NCBI GenBank assembly: GCA_007123015.1
Contig: SKSL01000190.1
Coordinates: 1 to 5,793 of the forward strand
From: Natronohydrobacter sp.
GTDB lineage: Bacteria > Pseudomonadota > Alphaproteobacteria > Rhodobacterales > Rhodobacteraceae
Length of the DNA stretch: 5,793 nt
Direction of reading: 5' to 3'
In this document: in pieces, positions 1 through 5,752 of the stretch
Layout of the letters: every line of letters begins with the position of its first letter
How positions within the stretch are numbered: the stretch's first letter is position 1
The notes under the pieces: model-generated
Seen by the model: the letters and a program-made list of their open reading frames with translations, nothing else
Database searches by the model: none
What the model was told of the DNA's origin: nothing
Position numbers and translations under genes: made by a program

Positions 1-24
1 ATCAAGTTGCTCCAGTCCTGTCAA
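1..24 (-). promoter_or_regulatory. Possible -35 element of a promoter leaving the window
   Basis: TTGACA, a perfect sigma-70 -35 hexamer, is read on the minus strand at 24-19. With a 17-base spacer the -10 would fall at the window edge (base 1 and beyond), so it cannot be seen. It lies just past the inverted repeat, where a promoter for the next minus-strand gene would be expected. A single hexamer is weak evidence. Confidence 0.2.
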
Positions 25-30
25 GGGCGC

Positions 31-80
31 AGGCGCAGCAGGCGAACGGGTGGGTGGGTGGGGTGCCGCCTGCTGCGCCT
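31..80. repeat. Perfect 14-bp inverted repeat with a G-quadruplex loop
   Basis: AGGCGCAGCAGGCG (31-44) is exactly complementary in reverse to CGCCTGCTGCGCCT (67-80), leaving a 22-base loop. The structure starts 20 bases after the stop of the acetyltransferase gene. In the minus-strand mRNA it would form a strong stem (11 of 14 pairs are GC) with a C-rich loop. There is no T run after it on that strand, so it is not a standard intrinsic terminator, but it could stabilise the 3' end or act with Rho. It may also belong to a dispersed repeat family, which this window alone cannot show. Confidence 0.8.
48..63 (+). other. Canonical G-quadruplex motif
   Basis: The plus strand reads GGGTGGGTGGGTGGGG: four G runs of at least three separated by single T loops. 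Sequences of the form (GGGT)4 are among the most stable parallel DNA quadruplexes known. The motif lies in the loop of the inverted repeat, on the strand that is not the sense strand of the upstream operon. Quadruplex formation in the cell is inferred. Confidence 0.75.
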
Positions 81-100
81 CTACCCCGATACCCTTAGAC

Positions 101-688
101 CTAGCGGCCCACTTCGGTCCGTCCACGCCGGTCATGGCGCAGACTTGCATAGAGCACATGATTGCGCCAGCGCCCGTTGATCTGCAGGTAGCTTTGCGCA
201 ACCCCTTCATATTTGAACCCGGCACGTTCCAGAACCCCGCGCGAGGCTTCATTCTCGGGCAGGCAGGCGGCTTCGATCCGCGACAGATCCATATGGATGA
301 ACGCGTGCGTCACCACAGCCCCGATGGCTTCGCGCATATAGCCCTGCCGGGTGAAAGGCGCGCCCACCCAATAGCCTAGAGTGCCAGCCTGCGCAGGCCC
401 GCGTCGGATGTTGTCAAGCGTGATCGCGCCCAAAAACGCTGAATCATCCGTGCGAAAGATGAAAAGCGGCAGGGCCGTATCTGCCTTGAAACACCGGGCA
501 GCCCAGCTCACACGGTTGGTAAATGCCCGACGTGTCAGGTGATCCTCTGACCAGGTCGGCTCCCATGGGGTCAGAAACCATGCGGATTGCCGGCGTAATT
601 CGGACCAGGCTCGGAAATCCGTATGCTGCGGCAAACGCAAGGTCAGGCGCTCTGTCTCAAGCCGCAGCTTGCCGCGCAAGCCGAGCAT
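101..688 (-). CDS. GNAT acetyltransferase, RimJ/RimL-like
   Basis: This 195-residue protein is typical in length for RimJ/RimL-type N-acetyltransferases, which move an acetyl group from acetyl-CoA to the N-terminus of ribosomal or other proteins. The N-terminal RLTLRLP (14-20) is the family's first strand. FLTPWEPTW (38-46) is a block shared by RimJ-like proteins of Rhodobacterales. The acetyl-CoA motif is GTLGYWVGAPFTRQGYMREA (102-121), with RQGYMR as the pyrophosphate loop. NEASRGVLERAGFKYEG (146-162) is the second conserved CoA-fold block. The ATG at 688 shares a base with the peptidase stop; the ribosome site is weak, so translation probably depends on coupling. The same frame stays open upstream to 1111, but that part is arginine-rich, lies inside the peptidase gene and is not coding. 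The true substrate is unknown, so no gene symbol is assigned. Confidence 0.93.
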   Translation of the reverse strand: MLGLRGKLRLETERLTLRLPQHTDFRAWSELRRQSAWFLTPWEPTWSEDHLTRRAFTNRVSWAARCFKADTALPLFIFRTDDSAFLGAITLDNIRRGPAQAGTLGYWVGAPFTRQGYMREAIGAVVTHAFIHMDLSRIEAACLPENEASRGVLERAGFKYEGVAQSYLQINGRWRNHVLYASLRHDRRGRTEVGR

Positions 689-1950
689 CAGGCTGCCAGT
701 CTTTCGCTCAGATGCAGCAGGCGCGGCGCGCGTTTTATGGGACCGTAAAGCGCCAGCGCCATGTGACTTTCGCGCAGCATGCCTTGTGCATGCCTGCGTA
801 CGCCCTGCATCGACACTGCGTCGATTCTGGCAATGGCCTCGGAGATATCCGGAACCCGCCCCCAGATCGACAGCAGCTTCGCCAGACGTTCCGCGCGTGC
901 AGACGGGCTTTCCAACCCCATCAAGAGCCCGGCTTTCATCTGCGCACAGGCGCGGGCGACCTCGGCCTCGGTCATGTCTTCGGCGGAGCGCTTCAACTCG
1001 TCGATGGTCAGTTCCGCCAGTTCGCCCACTTCCTCGGCACCTGTACCTGCATAGATCGTGATCATGCCTGTGTCGAAATAGGCGCCCGATTGCGCGAAAA
1101 CCGTGTAGCACAATCCGCGATCTTCGCGCAGCCGCTGAAACAGCCGCGAGGACATGCCGCCGCCAAGCGCATTCGCGAAAATCTGCGAGGCGTAGAATTC
1201 TTCTGACCGGTAGTCGGGGGCTTCCAGCGCAAGGGTGAAATGCGCCTGCTCCAGCATGCGATCTTCGCGCCGCTCGCCATTGTGGAAGCGTGCAGACGCG
1301 GCTGGATGCGCAGGTCTGGCGGCCAGATGCCCGAAAAACCCTTCTGCCATGCGCACCAGGGCATCGTGATCGACAGCCCCCGCAGCCGCAAGGATCATCT
1401 GGCCAGGGCCATAGTGGGCGCTCACAAAGCGGCGCAAATCGTCTTCGGTGAAACGGGCGACTTGCGCCGACGGCCCCAGAATAGAGCGACCAATAGGCTG
1501 GCTGGGATAGGCGGTTTCCTGCAACCAGTCGAAGATGATGTCATCGGGCGTGTCGAGCGCCTGCCCGATTTCCTGCAGGATCACGCTGCGCTCGACCTCG
1601 ATCTCGCGGGCCTCAAAGGCCGGGTTCAGGACGATATCGGCCAGCACATCGAGCGCCAGCGCGACATCAGGTTTCAGCACGCGGACGTAATAGGCCGTCA
1701 TCTCGCGCGAAGTGTAGGCATTGATATAGCCGCCCACATCCTCGATTTCCTCGGCGATTTGCAAAGCGCTGCGCCGTGCCGTGCCCTTGAACGCCATATG
1801 TTCAAGGAAATGCGCAACCCCGTTCTGATCCTCGGCCTCGTGTCGGGCACCCGCTTCGATCCAGATGCCGACCGTAGCGGAGTCAAGCGCAGGCATATGC
1901 TCCGAAACGATGCGGAACCCGTTGGACAATGTTGTGACCTGAACACTCAT
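688..1950 (-). CDS. M16 family zinc peptidase, similar to mitochondrial processing peptidase beta subunit
   Basis: The 420-residue protein is the size of single-unit (M16B) peptidases that act as dimers. The inverted zinc motif HFLEH is at residues 47-51 (His47, catalytic Glu50, His51). Glu127 in VILQEI lies 76 residues after the second histidine, matching the third zinc ligand of yeast beta-MPP. The text around it, AHFLEHMAFKGT and NAYTSREMTAYYV, is close to eukaryotic beta-MPP. The C-terminal half carries GGGMSSRLFQRLREDRGLCY (263-282), with the Arg and Tyr typical of the second M16 domain. It is therefore predicted to be an active metallopeptidase; its substrates are unknown, and no signal peptide is seen, so it probably acts in the cytoplasm. 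A position after thrC is common in alphaproteobacteria. The start overlaps thrC (ATGA) and the stop overlaps the acetyltransferase start (TGATG). Confidence 0.95.
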   Translation of the reverse strand: MSVQVTTLSNGFRIVSEHMPALDSATVGIWIEAGARHEAEDQNGVAHFLEHMAFKGTARRSALQIAEEIEDVGGYINAYTSREMTAYYVRVLKPDVALALDVLADIVLNPAFEAREIEVERSVILQEIGQALDTPDDIIFDWLQETAYPSQPIGRSILGPSAQVARFTEDDLRRFVSAHYGPGQMILAAAGAVDHDALVRMAEGFFGHLAARPAHPAASARFHNGERREDRMLEQAHFTLALEAPDYRSEEFYASQIFANALGGGMSSRLFQRLREDRGLCYTVFAQSGAYFDTGMITIYAGTGAEEVGELAELTIDELKRSAEDMTEAEVARACAQMKAGLLMGLESPSARAERLAKLLSIWGRVPDISEAIARIDAVSMQGVRRHAQGMLRESHMALALYGPIKRAPRLLHLSERLAA

Positions 1951-3335
1951 CTGCGGATCGCCCCCCGGATATGGGATTCAAGCGCGGACAGTTCATTGGG
2001 CAGGCGCGTCACGCGTTCGGGCCGCGCAAACAGATCGGCCATGCGCTCGGGCAAGGCAGGGCGCGCACCTGTTGCGGCCTTGACAGCGTCGGGGAATTTT
2101 GCCGGATGGGCCGTCGCAAGCGTGATCATCGGCGTGGCCGACAGATGCGCCTCGGCCACATGCACGCCGACAGCAGTATGCGGACATAGTATTTCCCCGG
2201 TCTGGACCGCCAGCCGCGTGATCGTGGCGGCGGTCTGATCTTCCGAACAGCGCCCCGAGGCAAAAGCCTCGCGCAGATATTCAAGTGCGCCCTGGCTGAT
2301 CTGGAATCCGCCTGTGGTTTTCAGCTCATCCATCAGCTGTGCCACTGCTGCCCCGTCGCGGTCAAAAGCATCAAACAGCACGCGCTCGAAATTGGAACTC
2401 ACCTGAATATCCATCGACGGGCTGATCGAGGGTTTCACGCCATCGGTGACATACCCACCTGACAAGAGCGCACGGTGCAGAATATCGTTCTGATTGGTGG
2501 CCACCACCAGCTTCTCGATGGGCAGGCCCATGGCGCGCGCGATGTAACCTGCAAAAATATCTCCGAAATTGCCCGTAGGCACTGTGAAGCTGACCGGGCG
2601 GTACGGGGCGCCCAGACTGACAGCAGACGAGAAGAAATAGACCACCTGCGCCAAAACGCGCGCCCAATTGATCGAATTCACGCCTGCCAGCCGCACCTCG
2701 TCGCGGAAGCTGAAATCGTTGAACATATCCTTGACCAGCGCCTGACAGGTGTCGAAATCCCCATCGACCGCCAGTGCATGCACATTGGCATCCTCCGGCG
2801 TAGTCATTTGACGGCGCTGCACCTCGGACACCCGCCCATGCGGATAAAGGATGAAGACGTCGACATTATCCAGCCCGCGAAACGCCTCGATCGCCGCCGA
2901 CCCGGTATCGCCCGACGTCGCGCCGACGATGGTCACCCGATCCCCGGACCGCGCAAGCGCCGCCTGAAACAGCTGCCCGATCAGCTGCATCGCGAAATCC
3001 TTGAAGGCGAGCGTCGGGCCATGGAACAGTTCGAGCAGAAAGTGGTTGGGGGCAAGTTGCTTGAGCGGCGCGCGGGCCGGATGGCCGAAACCGGAATAGG
3101 CGAGGGCGATCAGCGCGCGAAATTCATCGTCATTGAACGTGTCCCCGATAAACGGGCGCGTGACAATGTAGGCCTGCTCTTCATAGCTCAGCCCTGCAAG
3201 GGCAGCGATTTCGCCCAGGGTCATGGGCGGCACATGATCGGGCAGGTAGAGCCCCCCGTCACGGGCCAGGCCTGTCAGCATCGTGGCTTCGAAATCCAGC
3301 ACCGGGGCGGCCCCGCGCGTCGAAATATAGTGCAT
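1947..3335 (-). CDS. thrC: Threonine synthase
   Basis: This 462-residue protein is full length for the bacterial type of threonine synthase, a fold type II PLP enzyme that converts O-phospho-L-homoserine to L-threonine and phosphate in the cytoplasm. It begins with the family signature YISTRG (3-8) and has LDFEATMLTGLARDGGLYLP (13-32). FHGPTLAFKDFA (104-115) holds the PLP lysine, Lys112. GATSGDTGSAA (138-148) and the phosphate-cradling TGNFGD (254-259) follow, and the C-terminal block LCPHTAVG (383-390) is intact. I chose the ATG at 3335 because homologues start at this signature; an in-frame GTG at 3425 would overlap surf1 by 76 bases. The stop overlaps the start of the next gene by four bases (ATGA), predicting coupling with the peptidase. 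All catalytic motifs look intact. Confidence 0.98.
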   Translation of the reverse strand: MHYISTRGAAPVLDFEATMLTGLARDGGLYLPDHVPPMTLGEIAALAGLSYEEQAYIVTRPFIGDTFNDDEFRALIALAYSGFGHPARAPLKQLAPNHFLLELFHGPTLAFKDFAMQLIGQLFQAALARSGDRVTIVGATSGDTGSAAIEAFRGLDNVDVFILYPHGRVSEVQRRQMTTPEDANVHALAVDGDFDTCQALVKDMFNDFSFRDEVRLAGVNSINWARVLAQVVYFFSSAVSLGAPYRPVSFTVPTGNFGDIFAGYIARAMGLPIEKLVVATNQNDILHRALLSGGYVTDGVKPSISPSMDIQVSSNFERVLFDAFDRDGAAVAQLMDELKTTGGFQISQGALEYLREAFASGRCSEDQTAATITRLAVQTGEILCPHTAVGVHVAEAHLSATPMITLATAHPAKFPDAVKAATGARPALPERMADLFARPERVTRLPNELSALESHIRGAIRR

Positions 3336-3338
3336 CTT

Positions 3339-3352
3339 GCAGATGATCCCTA
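3339..3352 (-). promoter_or_regulatory. Possible thrC ribosome binding site overlapping the surf1 stop
   Basis: On the minus strand the surf1 stop runs into TAGGGATC, giving AGGGA about 11 bases before the thrC ATG at 3335. The match to the anti-Shine-Dalgarno is moderate and the spacing slightly long. It supports the ATG at 3335 over the in-frame GTG at 3425, and it suggests that ribosomes ending surf1 may reinitiate on thrC. Confidence 0.45.
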
Positions 3353-4033
3353 GTCGCGTCGCGTCCTGATACGCCACAGAAAGAAGACTGTCATCCCCGC
3401 CCATGCGATTGCCATCAAAAACCACTGCACCGCATAGCCCAAGTGCGGATCAGGGATCGAGACATCAGAGACCGGGACCGGCGATATGCGCTCTGTCGCG
3501 GGCAGCGAGGCGCGCAGAACCAGCAACAGCGGCTCTGTGCCGAGACGTTGCGCCATGTCATCGACATCCCGGCCAAAGGCCAGATTGCGCGATGCATCAT
3601 AGTCGGGGGTGTGGCGGTTGATGTCGCGCGGCCAGTGCAGATTGCCGATCAGTTGCACGTCTTGCCCGTCATCCAGCGACAGATCACTGCGCACCGCTTC
3701 GGGCAGAAACCCCCGTTCCACCAGAATACGGCGGCCGTCATCAGTCTCGAACGCTTGCACCAGATGGAAGCCCGGACCCTCTGCGCGTCGCGCCGAGAGC
3801 ACGAACAGATGCTCTGGCAAGAACCGACCAGCAGCATGCACTGGCAGATAGCGGTGGCGCTCAGGCTCTGGCCTGTGCGGAAGCGCGATGGGTGCGTCGA
3901 AAATGCGCTGCTCCATCTCGGCGATCAAAGCAGCTTTCTGATCAGCACGGTCAAGCTGCCACAGTCCAAGTGACACAAGAATGGCTGTGCCAATCACCCC
4001 GAACAGGGCCGGTATGATCATTTCGCGCAGCAT
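3350..4033 (-). CDS. surf1: SURF1 family cytochrome oxidase assembly protein
   Basis: The protein has 227 residues from the chosen ATG. It shows the SURF1 plan: an N-terminal membrane helix (about residues 5-23) running into the signature LGLWQLDR (22-29), a periplasmic domain, and a C-terminal helix (about 201-220) entered through PHLGYAVQWF. His197 in that motif matches the conserved histidine implicated in heme A binding in Paracoccus Surf1. VERGFLP (105-111) is another family block. SURF1 helps deliver heme A to subunit I of aa3 oxidases, fitting the ctaG-ctaE neighbours. An in-frame TTG at 4060 would add nine residues, but it lies in the terminator T run; the ATG at 4033 has AAGGGG upstream, and Met14 (4021) has no ribosome site. 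thrC begins 14 bases after the stop. Its own promoter was not seen in the 93-base gap. Confidence 0.95.
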   Translation of the reverse strand: MLREMIIPALFGVIGTAILVSLGLWQLDRADQKAALIAEMEQRIFDAPIALPHRPEPERHRYLPVHAAGRFLPEHLFVLSARRAEGPGFHLVQAFETDDGRRILVERGFLPEAVRSDLSLDDGQDVQLIGNLHWPRDINRHTPDYDASRNLAFGRDVDDMAQRLGTEPLLLVLRASLPATERISPVPVSDVSIPDPHLGYAVQWFLMAIAWAGMTVFFLWRIRTRRD

Positions 4034-4057
4034 CGCACGTCTTGCCCCTTCGCAATG

Positions 4058-4083
4058 CAAAAACGCGCACCAGTGGTGCGCGC
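4058..4083 (-). terminator. Probable intrinsic terminator between ctaE and surf1
   Basis: Bases 4064-4082 form a perfect palindrome: CGCGCACC pairs with GGTGCGCG around a three-base loop (nine pairs if the loop is counted as one base). On the minus strand the stem runs directly into TTTTT (4063-4059), the classic Rho-independent layout. The T run is short and then returns to GC, so partial read-through into surf1 is possible. It lies in the only gap longer than 45 bases between genes, consistent with the end of the oxidase transcript. No other strong T-tailed hairpin was noticed in the intergenic gaps. Confidence 0.7.
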
Positions 4084-4092
4084 TCGGCGTGT

Positions 4093-4112
4093 CGCGCGCC
4101 CAAGAGCGCGCG
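4093..4112 (-). other. GC-only stem-loop after ctaE
   Basis: CGCGCGC (4093-4099) and GCGCGCG (4106-4112) pair as a perfect 7-bp stem around a six-base loop. It begins 14 bases after the ctaE stop and is not followed by a T run on the minus strand. It may protect the 3' end of the ctaE mRNA or assist the terminator just downstream. The structure is seen in the sequence; the role is inferred. Confidence 0.5.
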
Positions 4113-4126
4113 GCACCAAACCCCGG

Positions 4127-4930
4127 TTACATGCCCCAGATATAGACGGCAAAGAACAGGAACAGCCAGACCACATCGACGAAATGCCAATACCAAGCCG
4201 CAGCTTCAAAACCCACATGGCGCTCTGCTGTGAAATGACCCGCGCGCACACGGAACCAGCAGACTGCAAGGAAGATCGTCCCGATGATCACATGCACCCC
4301 ATGAAAGCCAGTGGCCATGAAGAAATTCGCGTAGAACACGTCACCAGCAAAGGAATATCCGCGTTCCGTGACCAGATAGAGATATTCATAGCCTTGCAGG
4401 AAGGTGAAAGCGACGCCCAACACGACCCCGATCAGCAGCCCCATTTCCACATTCTTGCGCGACCCGCCATGTACCAGTTCGTGATGCGCCCAAGTGACTG
4501 CGCAGCCCGAAAGCAGCAGAACCAATGTGTTGATCAGCGGCAGATCAAACGCATTCACCGCATAAATGGCGGGCTGTACATATTCGGTTCCAATATAAGT
4601 ATACATCGGATACATCGCGTGCTTGAAAAAGCTCCAGAACCATGCAGCGAAGAACATCACTTCCGACAGGATGAACAGGATGAAGCCGTAGCGCAGACCG
4701 ATCACCACCACAGGCGTATGGTCACCGGAATGCGATTCGATGACCATTTCCTTCCACCACTCGAACATGACATAGAGCACCCCGGCCAGCCCGATCAGGA
4801 ATAGCCAGGGGCCGCTGTCATGCATCCACAGCACAGCACCAAAGAGCATGACAAAGGCCGAAATCGCGGCCGCGAATGGCCATATCGACGGGGGCAGGAC
4901 GTGGTAATCGTGGTTCTTGGCGTTGGCCAT
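4127..4930 (-). CDS. ctaE: Cytochrome c oxidase subunit III (aa3-type)
   Basis: The 267-residue protein has about seven hydrophobic segments, the usual COX III architecture. It starts with the alphaproteobacterial signature KNHDYHVLPPSIWPF (residues 5-19). Glu90 sits in SEVMFFAAWFWSFF, the conserved carboxylate that reacts with DCCD in this family. Other family blocks are LPLINT (130-135), ANFFMATGFHG (201-211), and HVGFEAAAWYWHFVDVVWLF (238-257). Subunit III stabilises the proton-uptake side of subunit I in the inner membrane and does not bind a metal. The stretch between helices 3 and 4 (about residues 108-129) lacks the WPPxGI-type motif I expect from Paracoccus and Rhodobacter homologues. 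The ATG is preceded by GAGG twelve bases upstream. Two hairpins follow the TAA stop, so this is probably the last gene of the oxidase transcript. Confidence 0.98.
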   Translation of the reverse strand: MANAKNHDYHVLPPSIWPFAAAISAFVMLFGAVLWMHDSGPWLFLIGLAGVLYVMFEWWKEMVIESHSGDHTPVVVIGLRYGFILFILSEVMFFAAWFWSFFKHAMYPMYTYIGTEYVQPAIYAVNAFDLPLINTLVLLLSGCAVTWAHHELVHGGSRKNVEMGLLIGVVLGVAFTFLQGYEYLYLVTERGYSFAGDVFYANFFMATGFHGVHVIIGTIFLAVCWFRVRAGHFTAERHVGFEAAAWYWHFVDVVWLFLFFAVYIWGM

Positions 4931-4973
4931 GATCTTGAGTTCCCTCAGGTTATGCTCGGTCTTGCGCGCGAGT

Positions 4974-5555
4974 TCAGTTTGTCATTGCGAGGTCCGGCGC
5001 AACATAGTCGTCCGGAATATGCGTCGGATGGAATGTATAAGACAGCGTGATCGTGTGCGTACCGCGCGCATCGCGGTCGCTCAAGATATCCGGATCGACG
5101 AAATAGGTGACGGGCATCATTACAGTCTCACCTGGCTGCAAGACCTGCAACTCGAAGCAGAAACAGTCGATCTTGGTGAAATACCGGCCTGCTTCATAAG
5201 GCGAGACATTGTAGCTGGCAGTCCCGGCAATCGGCTCGTCTGTGGGATTATGCGCCTCATAGAAAGCCAGTCCGACTTCGCCGATCCTGATTTCATGTAC
5301 CCGATCCTCTGGCTTGAAATGCCATGGGAAATCCCGCGCGACCGACGCATCGAACCGAATGCGCATGGTCTGGTCAAGGATTGTGTCAGGCGCGATCTCG
5401 GCTGTATTGGTGGTTCCGCCATATCCGGTCACGCGACAGAACAGGTCGTACAGCGGCACAGCGGCCCACCCCATACCAAACATGAATGTAACGACACCGA
5501 CAGTTTGCAGCGTCGTCTTTTGAATACCACTCAGACGTTGCCAATGTGCGATCAT
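4974..5555 (-). CDS. ctaG: Cytochrome c oxidase assembly protein CtaG (Cox11 family, CuB chaperone)
   Basis: This 193-residue protein matches the usual Cox11 length. A short cytoplasmic N-terminus is followed by one membrane helix (about residues 15-33) and a periplasmic beta-rich domain. The family copper ligands are visible: Cys40 in the FCRVTG motif just after the helix, and Cys131 and Cys133 in the CFCF motif, followed by the expected PGE turn and a YFVDP strand (residues 151-155). In characterised members these cysteines carry Cu(I) to the CuB site of subunit I of aa3-type oxidases. The ATG overlaps the stop of the small upstream gene by four bases, and GAGGT lies about 11 bases upstream. 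ctaE follows after 43 bases. No key residue is missing. Identification is very secure; membership of the same transcript as ctaE is inferred. Confidence 0.97.
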   Translation of the reverse strand: MIAHWQRLSGIQKTTLQTVGVVTFMFGMGWAAVPLYDLFCRVTGYGGTTNTAEIAPDTILDQTMRIRFDASVARDFPWHFKPEDRVHEIRIGEVGLAFYEAHNPTDEPIAGTASYNVSPYEAGRYFTKIDCFCFELQVLQPGETVMMPVTYFVDPDILSDRDARGTHTITLSYTFHPTHIPDDYVAPDLAMTN

Positions 5556-5752
5556 CTTTGCTGGAACCTCACGTGATCAGGGTCAAGAGACGGGCGGTAG
5601 CTGTGGTCAAATGCCTCAAGACTGGACCCGCCCGACACTTTGGCGATGGTCAGACCAAAAACGAGGCCGATGAACAGAACAAGCGTCACGGCAAGCCCAA
5701 CATTTCGGCCCGAGCGGCGCCTGTGCAATTCATGTTCGCGGGTGATGGCCAT
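5552..5752 (-). CDS. Small single-pass membrane protein of the cytochrome oxidase cluster (66 aa)
   Basis: The protein has a short basic N-terminus (residues 1-17, including HRRRSGR) and one hydrophobic segment at about residues 18-38. It ends in a polar tail containing SLEAFDHSYRP. The positive charges before the helix predict an inside N-terminus and a periplasmic tail. The ATG start is supported by GGAGG seven bases upstream. The stop overlaps the ctaG start as ATGA, so the two genes are probably translationally coupled. Small one-helix proteins are known at this position before ctaG in Rhodobacterales, and CoxF-like proteins occur in Rhizobiales oxidase clusters; I recall this class but cannot confirm membership. 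A role as oxidase assembly factor or small accessory subunit is inferred from position only. It is too short for many gene finders and is often left as hypothetical. Confidence 0.82.
   Translation of the reverse strand: MAITREHELHRRRSGRNVGLAVTLVLFIGLVFGLTIAKVSGGSSLEAFDHSYRPSLDPDHVRFQQR

Noticed and set aside
50..379. 109-codon open frame on the plus strand crossing the inverted repeat
   Set aside because: It is antisense to the end of the acetyltransferase gene, starts inside the G-rich loop and shows no domain.
411..416. TTGACA on the minus strand inside the acetyltransferase gene
   Set aside because: No plausible -10 element follows at 16-18 bases; it is a coding coincidence.
689..1111. 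Upstream extension of the acetyltransferase reading frame inside the peptidase gene
   Set aside because: The translated stretch is rich in Arg, Gly and His with no family similarity, and it lies in another frame of a clearly coding gene. The family's start matches the ATG at 688.
1240..2238. 332-codon open frame on the plus strand opposite the peptidase and thrC
   Set aside because: It is antisense to two well-identified genes and its translation shows no domain. Long antisense open frames are common at this GC content.
2475..3353. 292-codon open frame on the plus strand opposite thrC
   Set aside because: Codon-shadow frame of thrC with no recognisable motif.
3336..3425. GTG start 30 codons upstream of thrC
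   Set aside because: It would overlap surf1 by 76 bases, and threonine synthases start at the YISTRG signature encoded from 3335.
4055..4804. 249-codon open frame on the plus strand opposite ctaE
   Set aside because: It mirrors the ctaE codons, is rich in His, Gln and Asp as expected of an antisense shadow, and would begin inside the terminator hairpin region.
4917..5576. 219-codon open frame on the plus strand opposite ctaG
   Set aside because: Antisense to an intact Cox11 gene, with no family signal.
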